Position numbers and translations under genes: made by a program. 64,000 nt of DNA, from NCBI RefSeq assembly GCF_007050985.1, contig NZ_VHSF01000002.1:558001-622000 (forward strand). Reading direction: 5' to 3'. Shown in pieces: positions 52,164 through 61,529 of this stretch. Under the pieces are notes generated by a model. The model did no database searches and was not told the origin of the DNA. It saw only the letters and a program-made list of their open reading frames with translations. Positions within the stretch are counted from its first letter, which is position 1. The number at the start of each line of letters is the position of its first letter. The DNA comes from Christiangramia sabulilitoris (lineage in GTDB: Bacteria; Bacteroidota; Bacteroidia; Flavobacteriales; Flavobacteriaceae).

Positions 52164-53450
52164 TTGTATAGTTTCTTTAGTTAAAATTCCTTTTTTAAGG
52201 ATCTGCCCAAATTCATACATGTCTTCAAAAGAACAGTAAAATGGTGCAGGAGCAAGTCGTATTACATTTGGCTCCCGCCAGTCTGTAATTACCCCAGCTT
52301 CCATCAAATATTTAAAAAGTTCTCTACCCTCTCCATGGAGAAATACAGACAATTGCGTACCTCTCTGGTCCTGATCTGCTGGTGTAATGATTTCAAAAGA
52401 ACTGTCCACTTCCTTATCGATCTCATGAAGTACAAATTCCAGGTAAGCCACGATCTTATTTCGTTTTTCGATCAAGGCAGGCATACCCACCTCAGCGAAC
52501 ATCTCCAGTGAGGCCAGGTAAGGAGCCATAGCCAAAATTGGAGCATTGCTTATTTGCCATGCTTCTGCCGTAGGCTCAGGCTGAAACTCAGGTTCCATAA
52601 GAAATCTTCTTTCCTTATTATGTCCCCACCATCCTTCGAATCTTGGAATATCTTTAGTATCGTGATATTTCTCATTTATAAAGCATCCCGAAGCATTTCC
52701 CGGGCCGGAATTCATGTATTTATAACTGCACCATGCGGCAAAATCCACATTCCATTCACTTAATTTTAATTCAATATTTCCGGCAGCATGAGCTAGATCC
52801 CAGCCAACAAAAGCTCCAACCTCATGTCCCGCTTTGGTAATGGTTTCCATATCGAAAACCTGACCTGTATAATAATTCACTCCACCAATAAGTACCAGGG
52901 CGCACTCCTCTCCTACCTCTTTTATTTTTTTGAGTACATCATCTGTCCTGAAATTGTTCTCACCATCGCGTTTTTTAATTTCTACAATGGCATCTTTCGG
53001 GTCATAGCCATGGAATCTTACCTGGCTGGAGATCATGTACTGGTCACTTGGAAAAGCTTTTTCTTCGCAAATAATCTTGTATCTTTTTCCCGAAGGTCGG
53101 TAAAAAGAAACCATAAGCAGGTGCAGGTTCACCGTTAGCGTATTCATCACAGTGACCTCAGATGGCTTGGCACCTACCACCTTCGCAAGTTTTTCTGAAA
53201 ATCGTTCATGATAATCCCACCATGATTTCTCAGCATAGAAATGTCCTTCTACGGCAAGTTCAGCCCAGTCTTTCATGATCTCGTCGACATACTTCTGAGC
53301 AGTTTTGGGTTGCAGTCCTAAAGAATTTCCAACAAAATAAATGACCTCTTTCCCATTAACTTTTGGAAAGATGAATTCATTGCGATATTTAGAAAGTTTA
53401 TCTTCTTTATCTAATTGCCTGGCAAATTCTCTGGAATTCTCGAACTGCAT
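52161..53450 (-). CDS. kynU: Kynureninase
   Basis: A 429-residue PLP enzyme that cleaves (3-hydroxy)kynurenine to (3-hydroxy)anthranilate and alanine. The PLP site is in DFAAWCSYKYMNSGPGNASG with the lysine; EKAFPSDQYMISSQ, GWDLAHAAGNIEL and GYDPKDAIVEI are typical, and VIRLAPAPFYCSF ends the protein. With kmo it gives two steps of the kynurenine pathway. Its start is divergent from an O-methyltransferase gene. Confidence 0.93.
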   Translation of the reverse strand: MQFENSREFARQLDKEDKLSKYRNEFIFPKVNGKEVIYFVGNSLGLQPKTAQKYVDEIMKDWAELAVEGHFYAEKSWWDYHERFSEKLAKVVGAKPSEVTVMNTLTVNLHLLMVSFYRPSGKRYKIICEEKAFPSDQYMISSQVRFHGYDPKDAIVEIKKRDGENNFRTDDVLKKIKEVGEECALVLIGGVNYYTGQVFDMETITKAGHEVGAFVGWDLAHAAGNIELKLSEWNVDFAAWCSYKYMNSGPGNASGCFINEKYHDTKDIPRFEGWWGHNKERRFLMEPEFQPEPTAEAWQISNAPILAMAPYLASLEMFAEVGMPALIEKRNKIVAYLEFVLHEIDKEVDSSFEIITPADQDQRGTQLSVFLHGEGRELFKYLMEAGVITDWREPNVIRLAPAPFYCSFEDMYEFGQILKKGILTKETIQ

Positions 53451-53544
53451 ATTTCTATTTTTTCGTAAAAATACAATTTCGTTTTAAAAGAGATAAGGTC
53501 TCCAGCCCGCTTAAAATCTTTAATTTTGTCGGAAATTTGAACAA

Positions 53545-54186
53545 ATGCATTTCTTACCAGAGGATATTGATGAATATATAGTTGCGCATTCTCAAAATGA
53601 ACCAGACCTGCTCTCCCAGTTAAACCGGGAGACGAATCAAAAGGTAATGCAACCAAGAATGTTAAGCGGCCATTACCAGGGCAGGGTTTTAAGCCTCTTA
53701 TCCAAAATGAAAAATCCAGAAACTATACTGGAAATTGGCACTTACACAGGTTATTCAGCGCTCTGTCTTGCAGAAGGACTTGCAAAGAATGGGGTTCTGC
53801 ATACTATCGATGTTAATGAAGAACTTTTTGATCTTCAGAAAAAATATTTCGATAAATCCGCTTATGCCGGGCAGATAGTTCAGCATCTTGGCGATGCGAC
53901 CGAAATTATCCCGGGGATCGATGCGAAGTTCGACCTGGTATTTATTGATGCAGATAAGCCCAATTATCCCAAATACTTCGAACAGATCATTGAAAAGATG
54001 AATTCCGGAGGCCTCATACTTTCAGATAATGTATTATGGTCTGGAAAGGTTGTGAAAAAGGCAAAGAAAGATGATGAGTCTACTTTAGCTCTTTTGGAAT
54101 ATAACAGGCTACTCGTAATAGATGACCGCGTAGAGACCGTTATTTTACCAATTAGGGATGGTCTTACCCTTACCCGGGTAAAATGA
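53545..54186 (+). CDS. SAM-dependent O-methyltransferase (COMT-like)
   Basis: A 213-residue class I methyltransferase. ILEIGTYTGYSALCLAEGL binds SAM; DLVFIDADKPNYPKYFE and SDNVLWSGKVV give the divalent-metal and substrate region of the CCoAOMT/COMT group. Catechols or related phenols are likely substrates but none is assigned. It is divergent from kynU; 3-hydroxykynurenine products could be substrates, but that is speculation. It ends against the PAP2 gene with no gap. Confidence 0.87.
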   Translation: MHFLPEDIDEYIVAHSQNEPDLLSQLNRETNQKVMQPRMLSGHYQGRVLSLLSKMKNPETILEIGTYTGYSALCLAEGLAKNGVLHTIDVNEELFDLQKKYFDKSAYAGQIVQHLGDATEIIPGIDAKFDLVFIDADKPNYPKYFEQIIEKMNSGGLILSDNVLWSGKVVKKAKKDDESTLALLEYNRLLVIDDRVETVILPIRDGLTLTRVK

Positions 54187-54744
54187 TCAATATAAACGAC
54201 GTCCTGCCTTATTATATAACTTAAAGAATAATATGGCCATTAAAATACCCACGATCATACCCACAAGAATGTCGCCGGGATAGTGAACCCCAACATATAT
54301 TCTACTCATTACAAAAATTATGGGCCAGATATAGGCCAGATAGATCCACTTGGTTTTCTTGGCGATCACCAGGACCAGGAAAGTTGTGGCCGCAAAAGAT
54401 GTGGAAGAATGTCCCGAGAAAAAACTATAATTAGTTGGCTCCTGGAGGATTCTTATTAGTTCTGTAAGTTCCGGGGTGTTATTGGGCCTTAACCTTAAAG
54501 CAATCCCTTTTACGAGATTGGTAAAACCCCAGGTGGTGAAAACGGTGGCGAGCAGGAATAACGTTGAAAATACTGCTTTTTTCCAATGAAAGGCCATAAA
54601 GAAAAAAGCGAAAAAAAGAAAGTAAAGCGGTATCCAGTGGCGGGGATTAGTAACAAAGATCCAGAAAGCATCATATTGCTCGATCCCAAGATTGTTCAGG
54701 TATACAAATAAATCCCGGTCCCATTGTTCAATTTTCTCCCACAT
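54187..54744 (-). CDS. PAP2-family membrane phosphatase
   Basis: A 185-residue integral membrane protein with about five or six hydrophobic helices. The three phosphatase motifs are present: KGIALRLRP, YSFFSGHSS and SRIYVGVHYPGD with the nucleophile His. Such enzymes dephosphorylate lipids such as undecaprenyl diphosphate, phosphatidylglycerol phosphate or lipid A; the substrate is unknown. It lies 13 bases downstream of tatA, probably in one transcript. Confidence 0.9.
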   Translation of the reverse strand: MWEKIEQWDRDLFVYLNNLGIEQYDAFWIFVTNPRHWIPLYFLFFAFFFMAFHWKKAVFSTLFLLATVFTTWGFTNLVKGIALRLRPNNTPELTELIRILQEPTNYSFFSGHSSTSFAATTFLVLVIAKKTKWIYLAYIWPIIFVMSRIYVGVHYPGDILVGMIVGILMAILFFKLYNKAGRRLY

Positions 54745-54757
54745 ACTCTAAAGTAAA

Positions 54758-55039
54758 TTAGCGTTTGCGTCGAACAGATCCGGTGATTTCTTCTATATCT
54801 TCTTTTACTTTATCTATCTCTCCCCGAACATCTTTGGTGAAGTCTGTATCAATCCCCTGCTTTTCAGCACTTTTCTGGATTTCACTTTTAATATCATTGG
54901 AGGCATTTCTAACGGCTTTCATGCCTTTTCCCAATCCTCTGGCAATATCAGGGATCTTATCGGCTCCAAATACCATTACCAGAATGAACATGATAAAGGC
55001 AATTTCAGCTCCACTAATAAATAAAGGTAGCATATACAT
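54758..55039 (-). CDS. tatA: Sec-independent translocase TatA-family protein
   Basis: A 93-residue TatA/E-type protein: one N-terminal transmembrane helix (about 6-25, FISGAEIAFIMFILVMVFG), the FGADKIPDIARGLGKGMK hinge and amphipathic helix, and a charged tail. It forms the pore of the twin-arginine pathway with TatC, which is not in this window. An alternative start is the ATG at 55033. A bacterial TatB role cannot be excluded, but the FG plus short tail favours TatA. Confidence 0.88.
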   Translation of the reverse strand: MYMLPLFISGAEIAFIMFILVMVFGADKIPDIARGLGKGMKAVRNASNDIKSEIQKSAEKQGIDTDFTKDVRGEIDKVKEDIEEITGSVRRKR

Positions 55040-55071
55040 AGCAGGACAAATATAATTACAAATCTAAGCAT

Positions 55072-55100
55072 AAAAAAAGCCGACTCGTTAAAGTCGGCTT
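55072..55100 (-). terminator. Terminator after the M1 peptidase gene
   Basis: On the minus strand AAGCCGACT and AGTCGGCTT (loop about 6) are followed by T7, just past the M1 stop. Confidence 0.85.
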
Positions 55101-55121
55101 AAATATTATTCATGAAAATTA

Positions 55122-57419
55122 CTAGTCCTGGGACGAATCCTTGAACTCTTCAAATTCATTTTTATCCTCATTTTTAGGCCAGCTATTATTGTCTACATCG
55201 ACATCTGCCGTTTCTAAATCAGGGTCCAGAGTTATCTTAACGATCTCTTTATTTGTAGGGATCACTTTGCTCACTGTTTTATCATTTTTTCTCCAAATTT
55301 GCACAGGATAAGTAACCTTTTCTGAAGTACCATCAGCATAAGTCAATTCTGCAATTATTGGCATTACCAGTCCACCCGGCTTTTCAAAAACAACCTGATA
55401 AAAGTATTTAGGAGTTTGAAGATTTTTTCTTTCTTCCTCGCTGAAATTATCCATTACGTAAGCCTGTAGAGTTTCAGAATTTTCCAATAGAGATCTTTCT
55501 TTCATCTCAGCGCTAAACTCTTCATCTTCTTCGCTAATTACATATAGAGCATCTATCTTTTCAGGGCTTGTACCATATCTTTCCAGCATATCTCTACCTG
55601 CTTTGGTAGGAGTATCTGTCACATAATACTTATTTACTTCTTTAATCCCGATATCCACGTTATCTGTGGTATAGAACCAACCTCTCCAGAACCAGTCCAG
55701 ATCCACACTGGAAGCATCTTCCATAGTTCTGAAGAAATCTTCAGGAGTTGGGTGTTTAAACATCCATCTCTGGGAATAGGTAGCAAATGCATAATCAAAC
55801 AGCTCACGCCCCATGATAGTTTCACGAAGGATATTTAAAGCTGTTGCAGGTTTTCCGTAGGCGTTATTACCTAATTGATGAACCTGTTCCGGGTTGGACA
55901 TAATTGGAGATATATAAGCCTGGTTACCCTTCATATAAGGCACGATCTTACTAGGCTCTCCACGTCTTGACGGATATTTCTCCAGCGGAGCAATAGCTTC
56001 CGGATATTCAGTGGCGAACTCCTGTTCAGCCACATATTGTACGAAAGTATTAATACCTTCATCCATCCATCCCCACTGGCGCTCATCTGAATTTACGATC
56101 ATTGGAAAGAAATTATGCCCTACTTCATGAATGATCACGCTTATCATTCCAAATTTTACACGGTCACTATAATTACCATCCTCATCTGGTCGGCCATAGT
56201 TCCAGCAGATCATAGGATATTCCATCCCCTGGTTTTTCGCATGTACAGAAACTGCTTTATGGTAAGGATACTGGAAAGTATGCTCTGAATAACTCTTCAG
56301 GGTGCTGGCTACAGCTCTGGTAGACCATTGTTCCCATAGAGGATTACCTTCCTTGGGATATACCGATACTGCCATTACATCTTTTCCCATAACATCTACT
56401 GCCATCATATCGATGATGAACTTCCTTGAGGTTGAAAAAGCAAAGTCACGCACCATCTCGGCCTTATAGGTCCAGGTTTTGGTTTTTGTTGAAAAACCTT
56501 TTTCAGCAGCCTCAGCCTCTTCCTGCGTTACGATCATTACCGGCTTATCATAGCTTTTCTTAGCCTTTTCGTAACGTTTCATCATCTCTTTCGTGTAAAC
56601 TTCTTTTCTATTCTGAAGTTCACCGGTAGCCTCCATCACATGATCTGCAGGAACCGTAATATTCACCTCGTAATCACCAAATGGTAAAGCAAATTCACCA
56701 TTGCCCCAGAACTGGTAATTCTGCCAGCCTTCCACATCGTTATAAACCGCCATTCTTGGAAAAAACTGGGCGATCACATAAGCCTTGTTTCCATTTTCAG
56801 GAAATAGCTCATATCCCGAACGGGCACGGTTTGTCACGTGGTTATTCACATTGTAAGACCATTTTATATCAAAAGAATAACTCTCTCCGGCCTTTAATGG
56901 CTTAGGAAGATCTATTCTCATCATTGTCTGGTGTATCGTATACTTTAAAGCTGTTCCGTTAGCAGATACTTCTTTAATATTGAAACCACCATCAAAGGGA
57001 GCTTCCATATATTTACTGGCAAATCCTGCCGGTGTGGCTACAGGCGCCATTCCGTCACCATCTTTTTGCGGTGCATCCTTCTTTCTTATGTTCTGGTCTA
57101 ACTGCACCCATAGATATTCAAGATCCTGAGGTGAATTGTTATGATAGGTGATAGTTTCATCACCAGTAATTACTGAATTCTTATCATCCAGCACGATATC
57201 CATCTTATAATCGGCTTCGTTCTGGTAGTAGGCCGGACCCGGAGCGCCGGATGCAGTTCTATATTGGTTAGGGGTGGCAAATTCCTGATATAATTGCCTG
57301 AATTTGTTCTGGTTTGTGTGACCTTCCTGCCGCGTTTCGGTTTGTTCGGTTTCCTGCGCAGATACACCTGCAAAAACGAACATTAGAAACACAGAGCATA
57401 GCATATTTAATCTCTTCAT
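55122..57419 (-). CDS. Exported M1-family metallopeptidase
   Basis: A 765-residue aminopeptidase-like protein with a signal peptide (about 1-21). The zinc site HEVGH, then 18 residues, then E in WMDEGINTF fits the M1 HEXXH-x18-E. The N-terminal half is a beta domain and the C-terminal end is acidic. The usual GXMEN exopeptidase motif was not seen, so activity could be altered. It shares a direction with the three genes upstream on the minus strand. Confidence 0.87.
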   Translation of the reverse strand: MKRLNMLCSVFLMFVFAGVSAQETEQTETRQEGHTNQNKFRQLYQEFATPNQYRTASGAPGPAYYQNEADYKMDIVLDDKNSVITGDETITYHNNSPQDLEYLWVQLDQNIRKKDAPQKDGDGMAPVATPAGFASKYMEAPFDGGFNIKEVSANGTALKYTIHQTMMRIDLPKPLKAGESYSFDIKWSYNVNNHVTNRARSGYELFPENGNKAYVIAQFFPRMAVYNDVEGWQNYQFWGNGEFALPFGDYEVNITVPADHVMEATGELQNRKEVYTKEMMKRYEKAKKSYDKPVMIVTQEEAEAAEKGFSTKTKTWTYKAEMVRDFAFSTSRKFIIDMMAVDVMGKDVMAVSVYPKEGNPLWEQWSTRAVASTLKSYSEHTFQYPYHKAVSVHAKNQGMEYPMICWNYGRPDEDGNYSDRVKFGMISVIIHEVGHNFFPMIVNSDERQWGWMDEGINTFVQYVAEQEFATEYPEAIAPLEKYPSRRGEPSKIVPYMKGNQAYISPIMSNPEQVHQLGNNAYGKPATALNILRETIMGRELFDYAFATYSQRWMFKHPTPEDFFRTMEDASSVDLDWFWRGWFYTTDNVDIGIKEVNKYYVTDTPTKAGRDMLERYGTSPEKIDALYVISEEDEEFSAEMKERSLLENSETLQAYVMDNFSEEERKNLQTPKYFYQVVFEKPGGLVMPIIAELTYADGTSEKVTYPVQIWRKNDKTVSKVIPTNKEIVKITLDPDLETADVDVDNNSWPKNEDKNEFEEFKDSSQD

Positions 57420-57482
57420 GTACTTGGTTTTAATTTAAGGTTGCTAAAAATAAGTATTTTAAACTCCATGGGAAAAAGCATT

Positions 57483-57983
57483 CTAAAAATTTATTGTCTT
57501 ACTGCTGTTTTCTTTCAATAGCAGCATGCTTTCAATATCCTCACCCTTCTTTACATGGACTATATTCTTCTGGCTATCGAAAAGATCTGTAAGAATAAGA
57601 TTCTCGACCTTTATCTTGCTAAAATTCTCAGTATTTACACTTTCAATAAATAGAACGATTTGATCTGCATCGAATTTACTACCTAGAAAATTTAATTTGA
57701 GTTCCTTCCCGTTAACAGAAATATTAAGTTTTTTGGCTAAATATTTTTCGATAAGTGGTTTATTGGAAATCAGATCTTCCTTATAAGACAAACTTATCTT
57801 TTTTTGATATCTCTTAGAAAGCACATCCTCAAAATCATCTATGAAAACACGGGAAATTATTTGAAGACTTTTTTGTTCCTTTTTATATTCTATTTCGGTA
57901 ACACTTAAATAGGTTTCGTGGTCTGCATTCGTAAAAGAACATAAGGAAATAATAGCAAACAGAAGAACTAAAGTCTTTTTCAT
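57483..57983 (-). CDS. Exported DUF6702-like protein
   Basis: A 166-residue secreted protein. The signal is MKKTLVLLFAIISLCSF; the mature part begins HETYLSVTEIEYKKEQKSLQ and continues with IISRVFIDDFEDVLSKRY, which resembles a flavobacterial family (DUF6702) often next to M1 peptidases. The function is unknown. The frame opens at 58037, and 57989 is another possible start; 57983 gives the best signal peptide. Confidence 0.7.
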   Translation of the reverse strand: MKKTLVLLFAIISLCSFTNADHETYLSVTEIEYKKEQKSLQIISRVFIDDFEDVLSKRYQKKISLSYKEDLISNKPLIEKYLAKKLNISVNGKELKLNFLGSKFDADQIVLFIESVNTENFSKIKVENLILTDLFDSQKNIVHVKKGEDIESMLLLKENSSKTINF

Positions 57984-58089
57984 AGTCATTTTTGGTGCTT
58001 CAAAAGCAAATATTGAACCAGAAATCAAATGATTCACATCTGCATGTTTTGGATTGTTTTATATTAAAAAGGTTTAATCAAGGAATAGA

Positions 58090-58941
58090 TTATCCTGGCA
58101 ATTGTGAAGATTGATTTAAAGCACTACCTCTTCTTTGCCTGAAATCTTCGATGCGAGTCTGAAAATATTCTATGAGTACAAAGGCATTATCATTGAGCAC
58201 CAGTTGCCTGAATACCGAATCTTCTGTACAGAAATAAACAAAGTTGCAAACCTCATTAGCATTGAGATCGAGATCTTCCCGAAAAAATTCGTTACCTACG
58301 ATCGCTATGCTCTTATTCGCCAGATCACGGGGAGTATAGGTTCTAGGTTTTTGCTTATCGCCAGATAATTTATCTATGACCGCACCCGCGATCTTATCTA
58401 ATCTTATTCCGCCATTAGACATTGCCTTCTCATATGGATTCATCTCCCTGTCTTTCCTAATGAAGTCATTCAGATTATTCTGAAGTTCATACTTTTTTTC
58501 GACCTCGGTGATCGAGATCCTGGAAAGATCATTAGCAAGGTGACCAGATAATTTAATATCGTCTATCACCACTTCTGCAAGCTCATTCATCTTATCCTGA
58601 AGCTGAATATTCAGGCTTTTATTCTCTATCATTTTCCGGGTTACAATAACCGTCGTGTTATAGAATTGTACTGAAGAAACATATAAACTGTCATTTTCAT
58701 TAGCGAAGATCTCAAATTCACCTTCTGTATTCGTGACTGCACCCTTTTCAAGATTCAGGTTGATAATGTGGATCTTCTCAATGTCGGGATTACTAGCCTC
58801 TACCTTTCCTTTTAGTAAAACTGATTCCTGCGCCTGAGCTGAAAGTCCCACGAGGCAAAAGAAAAAGATCAAACCCAGTAGGCCTTTATTTTTATTGAAC
58901 TTATATTTCAAATTATAAATATTGTAATTCTTGATATTCAT
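58090..58941 (-). CDS. Carboxypeptidase-like regulatory domain protein, copy 1
   Basis: A 283-residue secreted protein: signal peptide (about 20-42), a CarboxypepD_reg-like domain (about 45-130; GAVTNTEGEFEIFANENDSL), then a helical C-terminal half ending in FQTRIEDFRQRRG. Parts of the C-terminal half (LSGHLANDLS, KSIAIVGNEFF, EVCNFVYFC) match the neighbour at 58963, so the two are paralogs. Such domains are structural add-ons, for example in TonB receptors, but here the C-terminal domain is of unknown function. Confidence 0.8.
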   Translation of the reverse strand: MNIKNYNIYNLKYKFNKNKGLLGLIFFFCLVGLSAQAQESVLLKGKVEASNPDIEKIHIINLNLEKGAVTNTEGEFEIFANENDSLYVSSVQFYNTTVIVTRKMIENKSLNIQLQDKMNELAEVVIDDIKLSGHLANDLSRISITEVEKKYELQNNLNDFIRKDREMNPYEKAMSNGGIRLDKIAGAVIDKLSGDKQKPRTYTPRDLANKSIAIVGNEFFREDLDLNANEVCNFVYFCTEDSVFRQLVLNDNAFVLIEYFQTRIEDFRQRRGSALNQSSQLPG

Positions 58942-58962
58942 GATTTTACAAAAAAAAGGAAT

Positions 58963-59727
58963 TTAATCTATTTCACGCAATGCTCTGAAAGAATCTACTT
59001 TAAGTTCAAAATAATCAATTAGCTGTAAAACTCTTTTTTCACTTACAAGCCTGTTGTATTCATCATCATCCACACAATAGAAAAGAAAATTAATTATTTC
59101 AGATTCTTCAATATTCAGTTGCGAGACGAAGAAAAATTTTCCTACAAGGTTAAGGCCTTTATTAACCATTATAGAACTTTCATTATTTTCTTTCGCTTTT
59201 TCCAGCTGTCTGAACTTTCCATTCAATTTATTAAGGAGGGTCACGATATTACCACCATTATATGCCGAATGAGTCTCGAGTTCCAGGCTCGTCCGACGTG
59301 GTTTAGGAAAAGGAATTCCGAGTTTTTCATAAATAGATTTCGGCACTAAATCAATATCTTTTGCAATGTTACCCGTAAGCCGAATATCATCCAGCTGCAC
59401 CTCATCCAGCTCATTGAATTTTTTCCGCAATTGAACGATCAGATTCTTTTCAAAATCAGATTCACTCACTACGAGCTTAATGTGCTCATGTTGAATAGAT
59501 GAAAAAAACAGCGTATCTCCAGGCTCAGCCGGAATTTTAAAAATTCCTTTCTCATTAGTAGTTGTGCCCGTTTCACCGGTAAGATTTACTACGTGTATAT
59601 CTGAAATATTCTGGAGGCTGTCCCCAATGAATACCTGTCCCTGCAGTATTTCTCTTTCCTGCCCCGTTAGAGTTTGAGAAGAAAATATCAAGAAAACTAT
59701 GAGTTTAAAGAATAACCTGATTTTCAA
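58963..59727 (-). CDS. Carboxypeptidase-like regulatory domain protein, copy 2
   Basis: A 254-residue secreted protein, paralog of the previous one: signal peptide (about 1-21), CarboxypepD_reg-like domain with TGTTTNEKGIFKIPAEPGDT, and the shared LTGNIAKDID and EIINFLFYC segments, ending FELKVDSFRALREID. The only start candidate is TTG at 59727; the frame upstream meets a stop after four codons. That TTG lies in TATCTTTG (minus strand), so promoter and start may overlap. Confidence 0.78.
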   Translation of the reverse strand: MKIRLFFKLIVFLIFSSQTLTGQEREILQGQVFIGDSLQNISDIHVVNLTGETGTTTNEKGIFKIPAEPGDTLFFSSIQHEHIKLVVSESDFEKNLIVQLRKKFNELDEVQLDDIRLTGNIAKDIDLVPKSIYEKLGIPFPKPRRTSLELETHSAYNGGNIVTLLNKLNGKFRQLEKAKENNESSIMVNKGLNLVGKFFFVSQLNIEESEIINFLFYCVDDDEYNRLVSEKRVLQLIDYFELKVDSFRALREID

Positions 59728-59836
59728 AGATATTGGTTAGCGCTGGAATTAATAACGATCGAATTTTGGTTTTAGCTTTTCAGGGGCTATAAAATTTTTA
59801 GAATAGTCCTGAATCTCTAAATTTACAGTAAAAAAT

Positions 59837-60544
59837 ATGATGCGAGCAATTCTTGCCAGTACCTCAACACTTCACAACCAGGAATACCTGGAATACCTTC
59901 TACCTTACCTGCCAGATTTATTTAAAAACGTACAGGAGATATTATTTATACCATTTGCAAGACCGGGTGGAATATCACATGATGAATATACAGCCAGGGC
60001 CGCGGAGGCTTTTTCTAAGGCAGGTATTAAGGTCAAAGGAGTTCATGAATATAATGATCCAGTGGAGGCGGTGAGAAATGCAGAAGGAATTTTTACAGGT
60101 GGTGGCAATACTTTTTTACTCGTATCTGAACTTTACAGGAATAAGTTAATGAACGTGATTAGGGAGGTGGTAAAAAATGGGACACCTTATATGGGAACAA
60201 GCGCGGGAACTAATATTGCGGGGTTAAGCATGCAAACAACTAACGATATGCCAATAGTATACCCTCCATCCTTTCAAACGTTAAGCCTGGTGCCATTTAA
60301 TATCAATCCGCATTACCTGGATCCAGATCCAAATTCAGAACATAAAGGAGAGACCAGGGAGACCAGGATCAAAGAATTTCACGGTCTTAATTCGCAACCG
60401 GTGATTGGCCTAAGGGAAGGCAGCTGGCTGGAAATAAAAGATAATAAAGTTACGTTAAAAGGCATGCTGCAGGCAAGGGTTTTCAAAAAGGAAAAATTAC
60501 CTTTCGAAATAGAGACAGAAACAGATCTAACCGATTTAAACTAG
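59837..60544 (+). CDS. pepE: Dipeptidase E (peptidase S51)
   Basis: A 235-residue S51 peptidase that cleaves Asp-X dipeptides. The catalytic Ser is in MGTSAGTNIAG; GIFTGGGNTFLLVSEL and PFNINPHYLDPDPNSEHKGE follow, the latter with the catalytic His and Glu. A second ATG at 59840 is an alternative start. It is 1 base before the glutaminase gene, an operon consistent with peptide or amino-acid use. Confidence 0.92.
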   Translation: MMRAILASTSTLHNQEYLEYLLPYLPDLFKNVQEILFIPFARPGGISHDEYTARAAEAFSKAGIKVKGVHEYNDPVEAVRNAEGIFTGGGNTFLLVSELYRNKLMNVIREVVKNGTPYMGTSAGTNIAGLSMQTTNDMPIVYPPSFQTLSLVPFNINPHYLDPDPNSEHKGETRETRIKEFHGLNSQPVIGLREGSWLEIKDNKVTLKGMLQARVFKKEKLPFEIETETDLTDLN

Positions 60545-60545
60545 T

Positions 60546-61460
60546 ATGGATTACCAGCAAATACTGAACACCATTCAGGAAGAAATGAGTTACAGGGATG
60601 TAACCGGGAAAGTGGCATCCTACATTCCAGAACTGGCAAAAGTAGACCAGAAGAAATTTGGGATGCATGTATATTGTGGTGACCAGAAAAATTTCTCGTT
60701 TGGTGATAGCGAAGAAAAATTTTCAATTCAAAGTATTTCCAAAGTCTTCACCCTGGCCATAGCCATGCGTTTAATGGGTGAAGATCTGTGGGATCGTTTA
60801 AATGTAGAGCCATCTGGCGACCCTTTTAACAGTCTTACCCAGCTTGAATATGAAAGCGGAATACCCAGAAACCCTTTTATTAATGCCGGCGCCCTGGTAA
60901 TTTCAGACATTTTACTGGATCAATTAGACGACCCTAAGCAGGAATTGCTGGATTTTGTTAGAAAGATCACGGGAGACGATGATATTCATTACGATAAAAA
61001 AGTGGCCAGTTCAGAAAAATCTACCGGATACCGAAACATCGCTTTAGTGAATTACATTAAAGCCTTAGGAAATATTAAATGTGATGTGGAACCAATTGTA
61101 GATTTTTATTTCCACCAATGTTCGCTTGCTATGTCCTGTAAGCAACTTTCCAGAGCCTTTATGATCTTCGCTAATAGAGGAAAGATCCTGGAAACCAATG
61201 AAAAGATCTTAAAACCTAAAACGGTAAAAAGAATAAATGCGCTTATGCAAACCTGCGGATTTTATGATGAAGCGGGAGAATTCAGTTTTCAGGTAGGCCT
61301 ACCCGGGAAAAGTGGTGTTGGAGGTGGGATTGTAGCCATACATCCCGATAATTATTCGGTGGCGGTATGGAGCCCAATACTCAATGAAAAAGGCAACTCA
61401 GAGCTTGGAATGAAAGCACTGGAAAGATTTACAACTTTAACCGGTGTCTCAGTCTTTTAA
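60546..61460 (+). CDS. glsA: Glutaminase
   Basis: A 304-residue serine-dependent glutaminase (beta-lactamase-like fold) that hydrolyses glutamine to glutamate and ammonia. FSIQSISKVFTLAIAM holds the Ser-x-x-Lys pair; RNPFINAGALVISDILL, YRNIALVNYIKALGN and GKSGVGGGIVAIHP are diagnostic. Length is typical. It follows pepE by one base. Confidence 0.95.
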   Translation: MDYQQILNTIQEEMSYRDVTGKVASYIPELAKVDQKKFGMHVYCGDQKNFSFGDSEEKFSIQSISKVFTLAIAMRLMGEDLWDRLNVEPSGDPFNSLTQLEYESGIPRNPFINAGALVISDILLDQLDDPKQELLDFVRKITGDDDIHYDKKVASSEKSTGYRNIALVNYIKALGNIKCDVEPIVDFYFHQCSLAMSCKQLSRAFMIFANRGKILETNEKILKPKTVKRINALMQTCGFYDEAGEFSFQVGLPGKSGVGGGIVAIHPDNYSVAVWSPILNEKGNSELGMKALERFTTLTGVSVF

Positions 61461-61471
61461 ATTCCAGCAAC

Positions 61472-61503
61472 AAAAAAATGCCTTCCGAAGACCGGAAAGC
61501 ATT
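61472..61503 (-). terminator. Terminator after rpsT
   Basis: On the minus strand AATGCTTTCCGG and CGGAAGGCATT form a stem (one mismatch), then a T7 run, just past the rpsT stop. It lies in the convergent gap with glsA. Confidence 0.75.
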
Positions 61504-61529
61504 CCTTTATAAATTGAACACTGCTAAAA

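Noticed and set aside
52824-53138. Antisense open frame within kynU
   Set aside because: It lies wholly within the kynU coding region on the opposite strand, has no family resemblance, and is a shadow of conserved codons.
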